64,000 nt of DNA from Metellina segmentata (GCA_947359465.1 OX375873.1:73038278-73102277); one strand, 5' to 3'; shown: positions 22,948-34,096, numbered from the stretch's first letter. Notes: generated from the sequence alone by a model not told the origin. A program made the numbers and translations.

Positions 22948-25536
22948 ATGGCATATTTAACTAAGGCCCGAAAAGCAGATTTGCTAACATTGATTGACGA
23001 ATTAGGCCTAATAGTGCCAGCGAATCCCAAAGTAGCGCAGTGCTCGAAACTTATAATAGATTCTGAAAATTATGACGAGGAGATAACAAAAAATCTGTTG
23101 AGTGTTATTAGAACTGAACGCGAAGAGAAAATTGAAGCCGAAAAACGCGCAGAGAAAATTGAAGCCGAAAAACGCGCAGAGAAAATTGAAGCCGGAAAAC
23201 GCGCAGAGAAAATTGAAGCCGAAAAACGCGCAGAGAAAATTGAAGCCGAAAAACGCGCAGAGAAAATTGAAGCCGAAAAACGCGCAGAGAAAATTGAAGC
23301 CGAAAAACGCGAATTCGAATTAAGGAAACTCGAAATCGAAACTGCTAACGGACAAGGCAACAGTTATGGTAAAACTACCAGCCTATACAATAACGATTTA
23401 TTGAAATTGATTAACCATTACGAGACGAATAAGGATATTAGCTGTTATTTAACTTTATTTGAAAGACAGATTAGTCGTATCGAAATACCAAAAACGGAAT
23501 GGGTTACACATTTGTTGGGGTTACTCCCATTGGATTTGGCTAATCTTATCACGCGTGAGCCTGACGAAAAGGCTAATGACTATGAAAATGTCAAGAGATT
23601 ATTGTTGAAACGTTTTAAATTAAATCCGGAACAATTTAGGCAAAATTTCCTTTCGCATAGAAAAGAAGCGTCTTCTACTTGGAATGACTTTGCTCATGAT
23701 CTGAAAAATTTCTTTGAAGAATGGACGAGTGGGTTGGAAGTATCAAATTACCAAGACCTTAAAGAACTCATGATTACCGATCAACTAAAACGAAAAATAC
23801 CCAATGACGTTCGAGACCATTTTATAGACGAGCTACCGAAAATAACGAAAATAGACCAACTCGTCAATAAATTAGACGAATATGAAGCGGCTCGATGTCA
23901 TTTAAAACCCAATAGAGATTCGAAAACATCAGACGATAAATATAAGAAGCGTTTCAATAGGGATTTTGACAAATTAAAGCCTCGATCTTTCGTGCGCCCT
24001 GAACAAACTAACATCAATCATATAAAATGTTACAACTGCAATGAATATGGACATAAGTCGATAAATTGTGAAAAGAAAACTGAGGGTGTGAGATGCTTTA
24101 AATGTAAAAATTATGGGCACAAGGCCGACGTGTGTCCCAAAAGAGATGTAAATAGAACTTTAATTAATAGCCCTTTTAATTCTCGTACTAAGCTAAGAAA
24201 ATATGTTGAAATGTGCGGGAAAAGATCTAATGCACTAATCGACACAGGAAGTGATGTGTCAATGATAAAATATGAATTTTATGTTGAAATTGGATCCCCA
24301 AAATTGAGTTTTGATAATGTGACTTTAATGGGTATAGGAGGAGAACACATTTCTCCTCTAGGTTTCTTTTCTACAGAAATTATTATTGATGAATGCATTA
24401 TTGTTACTGATGTTTATGTTTTAAAAAATTTACCTGATGATATTGTTCTTGGGTTCGATTGCATAAATAAGTTAAATCTTACTTTATCAGAGAGCGGAAT
24501 TCATGTTTTGAGCAAACGCGATAATTTTCGAGTGAATTACGCAAGAATTGTTAATTTAGCGAACACTTCAGATTCAACTAAAATTCAAACCGGAACTCAT
24601 CTCGAAGTAACTAATCGTCTGGAACCAAACACTAAGTTGGAGACAAAACGAACCATAGCAGAGGATAACAAATTTCTAAATCAAATTCCTAAAGAGGACG
24701 TTCCATTATATACTTATCACATTGATTTCATAGGTCCGTTACCTTCAACATCTAAGAACTATCAGTATATCTTCACGGTAGTAGACGCATTCACAAAATT
24801 CACTTGGTTATATCCTACCAAATCTACGACATCAGGTGACGCAATAAATAAACTCAAACAACAACAAAATAGTTTTGGAAATCCTGCGAGGATAATCTCG
24901 GATAGAGGATCCGCTTTTACATCTAAAGAATTTACAGATTTTTGTTGCGAAAACGGGATTGAACACCTAAAAATCACAACAGGAATCCCAAGAGGCAATG
25001 GACAAGTAGAAAGAATGCACAAAACCCTGATTCCAGTGTTATCCAAACTTTCAATTGAAGAACCGATCAAATGGTTCAAACACGTTGACGCCGTACAAAG
25101 AATACTCAATAGTACAACCTCCAGAAGCACAAGATGGACACCCTTCGAACTTTTGACAGGTGTGAAAATGCGAAACAAAGAAGATCTCAAGATAGTCCAG
25201 CTTTTAGAAGAAGAATATACTGAAGTTTTTCTAGAGAAGAGGAAGAAATTAAGAGACGATGCCAAAGAGAATATCCTAAAAATTCAGGAAGAGAATAAAA
25301 GAACGTATGATAAGAAGAGGAAGAAACCTCATCAATACAAAGAGGGCGATCTTATTGCTATTCAGCGGACTCAATTTGGTGTCGGAATGAAATTACGACC
25401 GAAATTCTTAGGACCATATCGAGTGAAGAAAGTGAAACCCTATGATCGCTATGACGTTGAGAAAGTTGGAAACCATGAAGGACCGAACTTGACGTCGACA
25501 GCAGCTGACCATATGAAGTCGTGGTTCAATAACTAA
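22948..25536 (+). CDS. gag-protease-integrase polyprotein of RT-less retrotransposon
   Basis: The 862-codon frame is intact from ATG to TAA. An N-terminal gag region contains about seven near-identical 9-residue repeats (KIEAEKRAE, residues 60-121) that should form a charged helix or coiled coil. Two CCHC zinc knuckles for RNA binding follow at residues 361-374 (CYNCNEYGHKSINC) and 383-396 (CFKCKNYGHKADVC). The aspartic protease motif LIDTGSDVSM is next (catalytic Asp 432). Residues from about 590 form the integrase core, with Asp 593, Asp 652 and Glu 688 giving the expected D-35-E spacing. A GPY-type C-terminal module lies near residue 822. Between about residue 500 and 580 the protein passes directly from protease to the integrase linker. 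The reverse transcriptase, RNase H and integrase HHCC zinc finger are missing without loss of frame. A typical gag-pol of this group would be several hundred residues longer. Confidence 0.92.
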   Translation: MAYLTKARKADLLTLIDELGLIVPANPKVAQCSKLIIDSENYDEEITKNLLSVIRTEREEKIEAEKRAEKIEAEKRAEKIEAGKRAEKIEAEKRAEKIEAEKRAEKIEAEKRAEKIEAEKREFELRKLEIETANGQGNSYGKTTSLYNNDLLKLINHYETNKDISCYLTLFERQISRIEIPKTEWVTHLLGLLPLDLANLITREPDEKANDYENVKRLLLKRFKLNPEQFRQNFLSHRKEASSTWNDFAHDLKNFFEEWTSGLEVSNYQDLKELMITDQLKRKIPNDVRDHFIDELPKITKIDQLVNKLDEYEAARCHLKPNRDSKTSDDKYKKRFNRDFDKLKPRSFVRPEQTNINHIKCYNCNEYGHKSINCEKKTEGVRCFKCKNYGHKADVCPKRDVNRTLINSPFNSRTKLRKYVEMCGKRSNALIDTGSDVSMIKYEFYVEIGSPKLSFDNVTLMGIGGEHISPLGFFSTEIIIDECIIVTDVYVLKNLPDDIVLGFDCINKLNLTLSESGIHVLSKRDNFRVNYARIVNLANTSDSTKIQTGTHLEVTNRLEPNTKLETKRTIAEDNKFLNQIPKEDVPLYTYHIDFIGPLPSTSKNYQYIFTVVDAFTKFTWLYPTKSTTSGDAINKLKQQQNSFGNPARIISDRGSAFTSKEFTDFCCENGIEHLKITTGIPRGNGQVERMHKTLIPVLSKLSIEEPIKWFKHVDAVQRILNSTTSRSTRWTPFELLTGVKMRNKEDLKIVQLLEEEYTEVFLEKRKKLRDDAKENILKIQEENKRTYDKKRKKPHQYKEGDLIAIQRTQFGVGMKLRPKFLGPYRVKKVKPYDRYDVEKVGNHEGPNLTSTAADHMKSWFNN
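23122..23313 (+). repeat. 27-bp in-frame tandem repeat in gag
   Basis: About seven copies of a 27-bp unit (GAGAAAATTGAAGCCGAAAA plus CGCGCA) lie in frame. They are virtually identical, with one GAA-to-GGA change in the third unit. The near-identity implies recent slippage expansion within the ORF. The same bases are also open in two other frames, which generates spurious overlapping ORFs at 23070-23360 (-) and 23102-23323 (+). Confidence 0.95.
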
Positions 25537-25631
25537 TACTGAATCAATGTATTCCCAGATACTGTTTTGTGTTTTTTTTTTTAGGTTTGTTGTGTTCCTT
25601 TCGAGGACGAAAGATCATCAGGATGGCCGAT

Positions 25632-25994
25632 TGTAGGAATACTAAACAACGGTAGTTGTCTACTAGTCTGGAAATAACTCATTATAAGAGCAACGAGACT
25701 GGTAGGAGTCAGTTGCATTGTAGTAGGAATGCAAGGCAAGACTGTCACGAGCCATTCACATTCTGGTATTCAGTTACGAGAAAATTAATAGAACAGACAC
25801 TTTTTCCCCTGGACGCCATTGAGAGCTGACGTATTTTTTCCGAGCAGAGACGACTGCTGCAGATAATGACGGAACTGTTTTAAATTTTACTCAACTGTAC
25901 ATAATAATTGTATATATTTATTCATTAAATGTCAATGTGCTGTAAGATTCGAAGTCTTTAATATAGACCTTACCAAACAGAACAACACGAATCT

Positions 25995-25998
<4 letters not shown>
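25632..25998 (+). repeat. 3' LTR (367 bp)
   Basis: Same sequence as the 5' LTR, TG...CA ends. It is preceded by CGAGGACGAAAGATCATCAG and GATGGCCGAT. No clean polypurine tract abuts it; a purine-rich GAGGACGAAAG lies about 20 bp upstream. It is followed directly by (TA)n. Confidence 0.95.

Positions 25999-26052
<54 letters not shown>
25999..26052. repeat. (TA)n microsatellite
   Basis: About 27 TA units, the right-hand part of the tract into which the LTR element inserted. Confidence 0.95.
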
Positions 26053-26053
<1 letters not shown>

Positions 26054-26480
26054 CTTAAACAAGAGGAAATTCACAAAATAAAAACCAAAAGGAATTTATT
26101 GAAAACGAAAGTGTTGGTGTATCAGGGCGTCATCAGGGAGGAGCCTGATCCATACAACACAAAATGGTGTTTTCTACGAATATGAGCCGCAAAATGCTAA
26201 GAAATTGCTCATATACTCCCCCAAACACCATTAAAAACAAACATACAAAAAAAGATTGAAATAATAAAATTTAAATCAAACCTGCAGCAGCAGTCGGGAG
26301 ACCGGCAACATAAAGCCAGAAGATCGCATCAAATGCCGCAACTCACTTAGTTCAACAAACCGCCAACACCAATGACTCAGAGGAAATGACGAAATAGAAA
26401 TAGTCATCTGTGACGTAATTGTTGATAATAATAAATCAGCTTCATCTTACTTTATTACTTTTCTTGATTATTACTTTTCT
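26053..26480 (-). mobile_element. possible 3' end of a retroelement
   Basis: Read on the - strand, the segment ends in TTCAATAAATTCCTTTTGG and then runs into the TA tract, like a polyadenylation signal followed by a simple-repeat tail. Upstream is CTGATGACGCCCTGATACAC, a style of 3' untranslated sequence I associate with Penelope-like or LINE elements. No reverse transcriptase domain is visible, so the class is not established. Confidence 0.3.
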
Positions 26481-26869
26481 ATCAATAATTCTTATATTCT
26501 GATATTGATCACACGAAAATTTTAACTGTGATTCTGATGAAATGTTTTAAATAACTTAGAAATTATTATAATTAAAGCAGTATATGTTTGTAGAACTTAT
26601 TTTCTATGGACTTTCTCAAAAGCCGGCTACAATTTATTAAATCGTAAAGTGAAGAAGACTAGGTTTTCTTTGACTTTAAAATTAAATGTGACTAATCCTT
26701 ACCTATTGAGAAAACATGTAAAAACGAATATATTTAGAATTATTTCCCCACGAAACAACTAAAATCCTACTATTTCACTTATCCAACCCTTAAAGGCGAT
26801 ACAATAAACACTTTAGATAATACAATGTTTCCCACCGAACAGCACAATGTTTCATTCTTCCAAATTCCG

Positions 26870-27310
26870 CCTTAAAACTTCAGCCCGAATTCACCCAGAT
26901 TGTAAACAAACCCGAGTAATTCGGTCGACATGCACGAGTGAAATCTTTTCTTATACAGACATGTTAAATTCTTCTCCATACTTCCTGCCGAGGGATTTTT
27001 AATTACTTTCCCAACACAGGGTAATCTAGTCGCTTGTGTGTCGAGCACTCGGTGTGTGTGGGGGTGGGGGTGGTGCTGGTGTTTGAGGTGTGAAAAAGAG
27101 ACAAACTGCGCAGAAGCGTACAATTGAGCACGCTATCTACCCTGTTGAGTTTTGCAGTGGATTCAACTCAAAATGGCAAAATGGCGCACGTGGAAGAGAG
27201 TACAGTTCGCGACTTCTGACACCTGATTTAGAGGTGTTTTGAAACTCGATGTAGGTTTTAATTACTTCAGAGCTATGCGGAAAGTGCTGGCAGATATATT
27301 TTGTTGTAAG
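26870..27310. other. GC-richer unique block with short ATG-donor arrangement
   Basis: A moderately GC-rich region includes a GT/GGGGGTGG tract (27045-27085). At 27275 an ATG starts a short frame (MRKVLADIFC) that runs into a TTGTTGTAAGTTTCAG donor-like site at 27302-27317. This arrangement could be a first coding exon, or simply chance. A second small frame beginning at 27173 (MAKWRTWKRVQ) ends after 17 codons. No TATA or initiator was identified. Confidence 0.2.
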
Positions 27311-27739
27311 TTTCAGTTATTGCAAACTGGAAGTTGATGGCTGTTTCTTGTGTTTTACCATAACAAGTTGTGGCTTTTAAATTCAAAATTTGCCATGGTT
27401 TCAAGACTATTCTACAGATAAATAGCACGGTTTTGAAGTATCGAGGAACGTATAAAAAGAACTAACAATGTGATATATTGTAAAATACGTAAGAATTCCT
27501 GCGTTCTACCACATGGGTTTAATATCAATATACGTCTGCAAATGGGCATTGCGCGTATACAGAGTATAGTTGTAAGTTAGGTACTGTATAAATCAGTTAG
27601 CTTAATATGCTTTCAAATTAAATTAGTTTCTTTATTTAGTTTCCGGTGTTTAGATTGTTTATATTTTGCATTTGTAAGTATTTTCTATGTAATATATAAT
27701 GTATCTATACGTGTTTATTTAAAAGTAAATAATTAACAT

Positions 27740-28010
27740 TTTTTTTTCTAATGGCGGGCACATTTTGACCAAAGTCATTGGCCACTACAAGGCCGGAAGT
27801 GATAGCCACTTGTGAAGGAGCACCCAGTGGGAGGACCATCATTGCTCCTAACAATTACTTCGTAATTTTGCACCATGTTCAGATGACGAAGCAACACCTG
27901 AGCTGGTATACGCTTACAAACATTCATGCCCGAACCCGGAATCGAACCGGGACCTTCCGATCTAGAAGCTAACACCTTAACCACTATACCGGTTGGTCGG
28001 CTTAATACGA
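27740..28010 (-). mobile_element. SINE with clear tRNA-like head and A-tail
   Basis: On the - strand a tRNA-like head holds an A box TAGTGGTTAAGG (27975-27986) and a consensus B box GGTTCGATTCC (27938-27948) within a good T-arm stem. It is followed by about 170 bp of body and an A-rich tail (T run at 27739-27747 on +). Imperfect direct repeats TAATTAACAT (27730-27739) and TAATTTACAT (28011-28020) may be the target duplication. The anticodon loop lacks the standard T33 and the acceptor arms do not pair, so it is not a functional tRNA gene. The body differs from the SINE at 7640 in its head, but shares the GCTTCGTCATCTGAAC-type segment, so it is probably a related subfamily. Confidence 0.85.
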
Positions 28011-28984
28011 TAATTTACATAAAATGACCTAATTACATTTCATGCAGACATAGACAGTCTTTAGCGTTATACATTTCTACAAGGATAAGGGGAGTTTCCT
28101 TTCAAGGATAAGGGGATTTGTACAAGGAATTTCTTGAGGGAAGCTGGATATAATCATAGTGTTACGAAAAATGTAAGCAATTCTTTAAGCTTGTTCACTG
28201 TACCTAATAGACAAACGTTTATACAATTTTATTTGTTTTGTCAAAATTGTGATAGACTGTATAAAATGAAGTGTTGAATATGTAAACAAATCTATGACAA
28301 AATCTATGAATATATCAGTCTACGTTAATAATGTAATCTATTTAAAAAAAGAAATTAAAACATTTATCCAAGTGATCCTCTCCTAAACTTATCTTATATA
28401 TACCAAAAAAAAGATATATACCGAAAATTGACTTACTTGTTAAATATTGACATAAAAAGGCTTATAAAAAACAGCCCTGCAACAAAAATTCTTAGTAGAA
28501 AGTCCAGTTTCTAAATCAGTAATATGCCGTTACTAAGATTTATGAAAACCATTGATTCAAGAAAAAGAAGATTGGACGAATGTTACTGTATTGAAATACC
28601 AAACAATAAAATTATTTTCGTTTCATCTTCAGTTGTTATTTACTCTTTAAGTTCATTAATCTTAAGACACTGCTTGCTGTAGGAATATAAAAAATATGCT
28701 ATGCATAACAAATGAGTCACAAATATGAAATGTTATCGTAATCTCTCATTTTTGTTAATTCCTTTAATTGAAATCATAATATTATACATGCTATTATTAA
28801 TAAGTATTAACAATTATTGGTGTTTTAGAACATACAAATAATCCATACCTCCAATTTACGTCCACATTTATTTAAATTACATCATTAATACATAGCACAA
28901 TTATGATATTTTATAATTAATGCAACCAAAATCTCAAAGTTAGGTTTATCGTATTTAACTAAAATACATTGTTATTTGTCCTAA

Positions 28985-29045
28985 CCTCTCCAAGTGCTTC
29001 GACGAGATACCTCGCTCATGATCTAGTCAATTTAGTTTACAAGGA
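28985..29045 (+). repeat. palindromic-core minisatellite, single unit
   Basis: GCTTCGACGAGATACCTCGC followed by TCATGATCTAGTCAATTTAG matches the first unit of the block at 62066 (ACTTCGACGAGATATCTCG, TTCATCAAGATCTG). This shows that the unit is dispersed and not purely local. Confidence 0.55.
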
Positions 29046-29065
29046 TCTCTATTAATCCAAAAAGA

Positions 29066-29233
29066 ATGAAGATTGAAGTAGCAAAAACAAATTATATTTT
29101 CCCTGTAACTGGTGACAGTATGGAACAGAATTTTGCACAGGAAGTTGCATATTACAACGCAGTTTGCGATGTGAAAGTAAACCATGAGGAAGATTACAAC
29201 AAAGTAACTTTGGTAAATATTGAATCTATATAG
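29066..29233 (+). other. 55-codon ORF, unknown
   Basis: The ATG-to-TAG frame encodes a short acidic polypeptide (MKIEVAKTNYIFPVTGD...). Internally it has an acceptor-like GGTGACAG at about 29117 and a donor-like TTGGTAAATATT at about 29211. It could be a small exon, but I recognise no family and chance is likely. Confidence 0.12.
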
Positions 29234-30100
29234 AGAGCATGATTGATATATCTTACATTATTCTCGGCCCTATAAAATCCTTAATAAACTGCCCGTATCA
29301 GTAAAAACTCATACATACTCGGTGAGAATCACCTAAATCTTTTCAAATTGCTAAATAAAGACATTGGAAATGCACTGTAAGTTGTAATGACTAATATTTT
29401 CTTTGATTGGTGTTTGAATTAACTAATATCCGATATTAAGGTGATAATGAAAACTGAACTTGCCTTAAGGACAATAATATGTACAGCAAAAAAGAAAAAA
29501 CGACTCACCCGATCGCAATTGTACAATTTACATTGATGAACAAAACGGAAGGTAGCAATCTTTAGGGATGAATGTTTTCTACAAATATCAATATTTAAAA
29601 TTTTTCTAAAGGTCCGTCTTCACATTAAATTGAGTTCTTACTCCATTAATTTCTACACGGACCCCTATCTTTTATCACAAATTTAGATTCCACACACAAT
29701 TTCAGGCGGATTTGAAGACCAAATAATGAAAAACGTCTTAAAATTTTGACCGGGAAAATCCATAAAAAACCTTTTAGGGAGCGTGTAAGAATTGAACTCC
29801 GCAGTAGAAGGTGCTGCTTCCGATCAGATAGTTCAATTCCAGGAGTATGTGTCGCTTTCAACGACTGCCTGAGGAAGGTTTGTTAGAGTGTGACACTTAG
29901 ATAGTGTAGTTGTGTCCTATAAATGGATTATTACAATCCTAACCTATGATATTATATATAATGCACAATACATTTTATAATAATAGTAATATTATTATAA
30001 TATTCATACGTTAATACACAATATATATTATAATATTATATATATTATAAATATTAATATGATGTGCGGTAGCCGTCATTGTCAATGACCTGTTGCAGGA

Positions 30101-30780
30101 GTTGTGACACGGAGTTCATTAAGCTAGCGACAAAGTCAGTATCCATTCTGATTGAATTCCACGTTCTGTTGACAGAAATTTCTGTTTTTACTTTGTGAAC
30201 AATCCGCAACAACGATAATAATCATCGAATTTTGCAAACAGTCTCACTATGCTACTAATTATACACGTAATCATTTGAAAAAGCAATCGAAATTCCGATG
30301 TTTCAGTAACAGTTGAATCGCACGGAGTAAAAATTTAGCCATGTTTCTATTCGTAATTTTTATGAATATTAATTTCATAATTCATAAAAAATAGTGATAT
30401 TTAGTTTTATTATTAAAATGTTTATAGATTGTGTTTGGGAGTTGTGACACGGAATTCATTAAGCTAGCGACAAAGTCAGTATCCATTCTGATTGAATTCC
30501 ACGTTCTGTTGACAGAAATTTCTGTTTTTACTTTGTGAACAATCCGCAACAACGATAATAATCATCGAATTTTGCAAACAGTCTCACTATGCTACTAATT
30601 ATACACGTAATCATTTGAAAAAGCAATCGAAATTCCGATGTTTCAGTAACAGTTGAATCGCACGGAGTAAAAATGTAGCCATGTTTCTATTCGTAATTTT
30701 TATGAATATTAATTTCATAATTCATAAAAAATAGTGATATTTAGTTTTATTATTAAAATGTTTATAGATTGTGTTTGGGA
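30101..30780. repeat. recent 340-bp tandem duplication
   Basis: Positions 30101-30440 and 30441-30780 are direct copies, beginning GTTGTGACACGGA and ending GTGTTTGGGA. By eye they differ at only two positions (GGAGTTC/GGAATTC and AAATTTAGCC/AAATGTAGCC). No transposon ends or ORF explain it, so it is a simple local duplication or a very recent expansion. Confidence 0.95.
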
Positions 30781-33611
30781 TTTTGGGTAGCAAAGGATGG
30801 AAAAACAATTTCCAAAGAAAATTAATGTTTTTAGAAATATAACAAAAAACGTGAAACACCAATTTAACATTAGAAGATCCAATTTTCAAACACATACAAA
30901 TCGGAGAAAAATACAGTGAAATTGATGACAATTTTTTTTATTTCCCTCTGAAATAGTATGTATAATCCAAATTTGTGATAAAAGAAGTGACGGAGGGTTC
31001 GTATCGCACACAGTTTAATATGAAGATGGCTCATTAGACAAATTTTAAATATTGAAATTGTAGAAAACATTCATCCTTATCGATTGTTACCTTTTATTTT
31101 GTTCTGTGATGCAAATTGTGCAATTGCTGTCGGACGAGTCGGGTTTTTTTTTGACGGATGTAAACTCACTTCGATTTATAACTACACCGATGACAATACA
31201 AAGTAAACAAGTAACTCAATTTAGTTAAATAAATAACTTCTATTTCATTAAAATCATCTCAAATACAAACTTGACGACGAGTTAAGAGAGAATTAAAACG
31301 TTGTATGTGAAGTGGTAACATATTACTCATCAGAATATTGATGAAATATAAAAACAAGTGGAAACTTTGTAACAGAAACTGCAACCTGCTGTTTCAATAA
31401 AAAACAAACATGAGTTACGACGACAAAATAAAAACATCAAGTACCAAAATGGAGAGTGTTTAAAATTTCACTGTACGCTTACATAAACAAATGTTGGTAC
31501 ACCTAAATTTCTAGAATTTAGAGGCATTAAAGATCATGATAAAAGAAATAAATTTCAAACAAGAAACCTTTATCGAAAATCAAATTCATCAGCACACAAG
31601 CTTTCTCCATAATGAATACACATGATCCACCAAACATATCCCCTTCTCAGTATTCTTTGTATAATCATGAAAACACGTCTCTTTTTCGTTTGTATTAGCA
31701 TCCCCAAACACCCTACAATGTGAAACATGCATAAGCGCTAGGCAGAATATCAAAATCTCTTCTGAAAAAAGTAGTGAATTATTCAGACCTTTTTCTGAAA
31801 TAGCTACAAGGCTCTCTTGCCTTGTTGGAAGCTGATTTCTGAAGGGTAAGACAAACAGAGAGGAGGAATATCTCTTCGTTATTATTCGACACTTTCTCAA
31901 CCGTACCTATAACAAGCTATTATTGATTCAGTATGCTTCATGTTTTCGATGAAATATTTACAAGAAGTACTTGTTTTGGGATACGACATGTTTTCTGAGA
32001 AAGATGGGAGGAAATCACAATACTAGATCATTCCTTTTTTAAGATATATGAAATAAAATGTATGGTAAATAACCTAGGAGGTTAGGACAGAACACTTTTT
32101 AAAGCCCCCCCCTTTAGCTTAATCTTGTAATATAATAAGATAAAAAGTAATCGCATTTGTTCAAACTGGAAAAATATTTCATTAAAAAATGCTTTATAAA
32201 AATATGACCGTCTAATGTATTAACCCTAATCACTCCAACGGGAAGTCATCGACCTTATTATGAAATAGGCGTGGCAACTAGATCAAGCCTATGTCGTAAG
32301 ATCTTGAAAGTGTAGTTTGTCTGGGCTTTCAAATCGATAGGATATCACAGCTTAAACTAGTGTTTTAAATATTGCTCTTAAAATTAATCCTATGTTAGAA
32401 TTCGTTAAATTCTCCATGTACCACGTGAACGATAGTCAAACCAAGAGTGTGAAAGAAATAAAATGAATCTGCACGCACATGTTCCATCTATTTTATTTAA
32501 ATATTGATGAGGGTAGTAAATTCTTGTTCAAATAAGAAGCGCAAGGATCAAGCGCGAGCGGTGAAAACTCTCTGATTAGTCTATGCATGTTGCTTTGCAC
32601 ATTGTGCTCTCAATTTGACCACGGCTTAATATTGCTTTTCCCAAGTCAGCCTTCCACCTATGCTACAATATTCTTGAAGTGGTACAAATAGAATATATAA
32701 ATATTTTTACCTTAAATTTCTTCACAGCGGTTTCTCTAAAAATGTAAACAATCACTTATTAAAAAAATTATACAGTGTCCTTAAAAGGACATTTAAATGT
32801 ATAATAATTGTTTCGAACTCTGTAATCCGGTATGAGATATCAACTGACTAATTCTTTAAAACGGTATAAATGCTAGTGAAAGATCAAACATATTCAGGAT
32901 TTTATTTGCAAAACTTTTTTAGAAGTTATTTAAACCTAGAAAGTCAATAGTTACTTAAATAAATTTATGTTATACGCTTCTCTGTAACAACTATAATTGT
33001 AAACTAAATACTGAATAATTTATCAAGTTTGCAATTGCTATACCAAATTAACCAGAAGAAGCTGATTATGCGATGAATAACCAGATTAAGCGAAAACTAT
33101 GAGATAAAAGTGTTCGCTTGTGTTCATTGTAACATGTGTTGCAACTACAAATTGCTAAAATGATATGTTCCAGAAGGCCATTTATGTATTTATTTAATAT
33201 CTCGTTCTCGTTTAAACGTAATAATTTTACTTTCGAGAAATTTTGCTCAACCGATGATGAAATATTTAATTTTCCAGAACCGGTTACCTATATCAGTAGT
33301 CGTCTATATTAGATAAAATTCACTTTACAATTTCTTATTCAAACCAAGTTTAATTTAACGAAAACTAATGGTAGCTATGGTTACAGATTAAGCAAGGGTA
33401 CAATGATAGTTACATTATTTGTATTGTGTGTGGAGAACTAGGCAAAAATAGGTTTATAAGGAATGCACTATGCATATGACGTTTAGGCCAGCAATTACTC
33501 AGATAAACCGATCAAGAAATAATTTGTAACAAAGTTTGTTACTTAATAATTAAACGAGAAGAAACAAACACTGTAAAGGATTGATATATAATTTATACTA
33601 AGAAAAAAAAA

Positions 33612-33658
<47 letters not shown>

Positions 33659-34096
33659 GCTAAAAAAATTTTTAATAAACAGACAAATAAGCTTTTATGT
33701 GCAAATTCTATAATTTAATTTTTCGATAAAAATCAATACGTTTTTTAATTTTTAAGATTCAATTCAAGAAACAAAATTTAAAAACACTACACTTAATGTT
33801 TTCTTGTACTTCTGAGAATATCGGGCAATGAATTTTCACTCCTTACTTCTAAGTACAATGTAGTTAGTGATGCATTTGTATTTCTGATGCTTAACATTAA
33901 TGTCTAGCTCAAGTATCAGACCTATACAAATGCAGTATATTGCATATATCAAAAGCAAATATCGCGAAACGCTTTTTAAATATATTATCCCTTGCATTAC
34001 CATCTTACAGAAATATGCAATGATTGAACATATATTTGTGGAAAATTAATTATTTAATTCTCCTTCCATAATTGATTAATTTATTTTGTTTTTCAG
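30781..34096. other. AT-rich sequence upstream of the first visible nAChR exon
   Basis: This is probably intron of the receptor gene. Short frames on - (30722-30931, 30870-31070, 31589-31900) have no domains. A (TA)n tract lies at 33613-33656. I searched by eye for the expected preceding exon, ending in the conserved LSQLID motif followed by a donor, and did not find it. Confidence 0.45.
33613..33656. repeat. (TA)n microsatellite
   Basis: About 20 TA units about 0.4 kb upstream of the 45-bp receptor exon. Confidence 0.95.

Larger units (their letters stand above)
22236..25998 (+). mobile_element. Ty3/gypsy-type LTR element lacking reverse transcriptase
   Basis: This 3763-bp element has 367-bp LTRs beginning TG and ending CA at both ends. 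The two LTRs are identical base for base as far as I can compare by eye, implying a very recent insertion. It has a tRNA-Pro-like primer binding site and one uninterrupted ORF for gag, protease and the integrase core. The reverse transcriptase, RNase H and integrase zinc-binding region expected between protease and integrase core are absent. It is inserted in a (TA)n tract, so the short target duplication cannot be read unambiguously. Replication would need RT supplied by an autonomous relative. The alternative, a deletion after insertion, is also possible from one copy. Confidence 0.93.
28011..30097. other. AT-rich stretch with little content
   Basis: It contains one unit of the palindromic minisatellite at 28985-29045 and a small ORF at 29066-29233, listed separately. 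A tRNA-B-box-like GTTCAATTCC at about 29831 has no convincing partner. Nothing else is seen. Confidence 0.4.

Noticed and set aside
23070..23360. Separate ORFs overlapping the gag repeats on other frames
   Set aside because: They are by-products of the 27-bp repeat, which is free of stops in several frames.
27902..28000. Functional tRNA gene on the - strand
   Set aside because: The B box and T arm are good, but the anticodon loop lacks T33, the acceptor strands do not pair, and a SINE body and A-tail follow.
29780..29880. tRNA-like sequence with a GTTCAATTCC box
   Set aside because: No convincing A box, no foldable cloverleaf and no second copy in the window.
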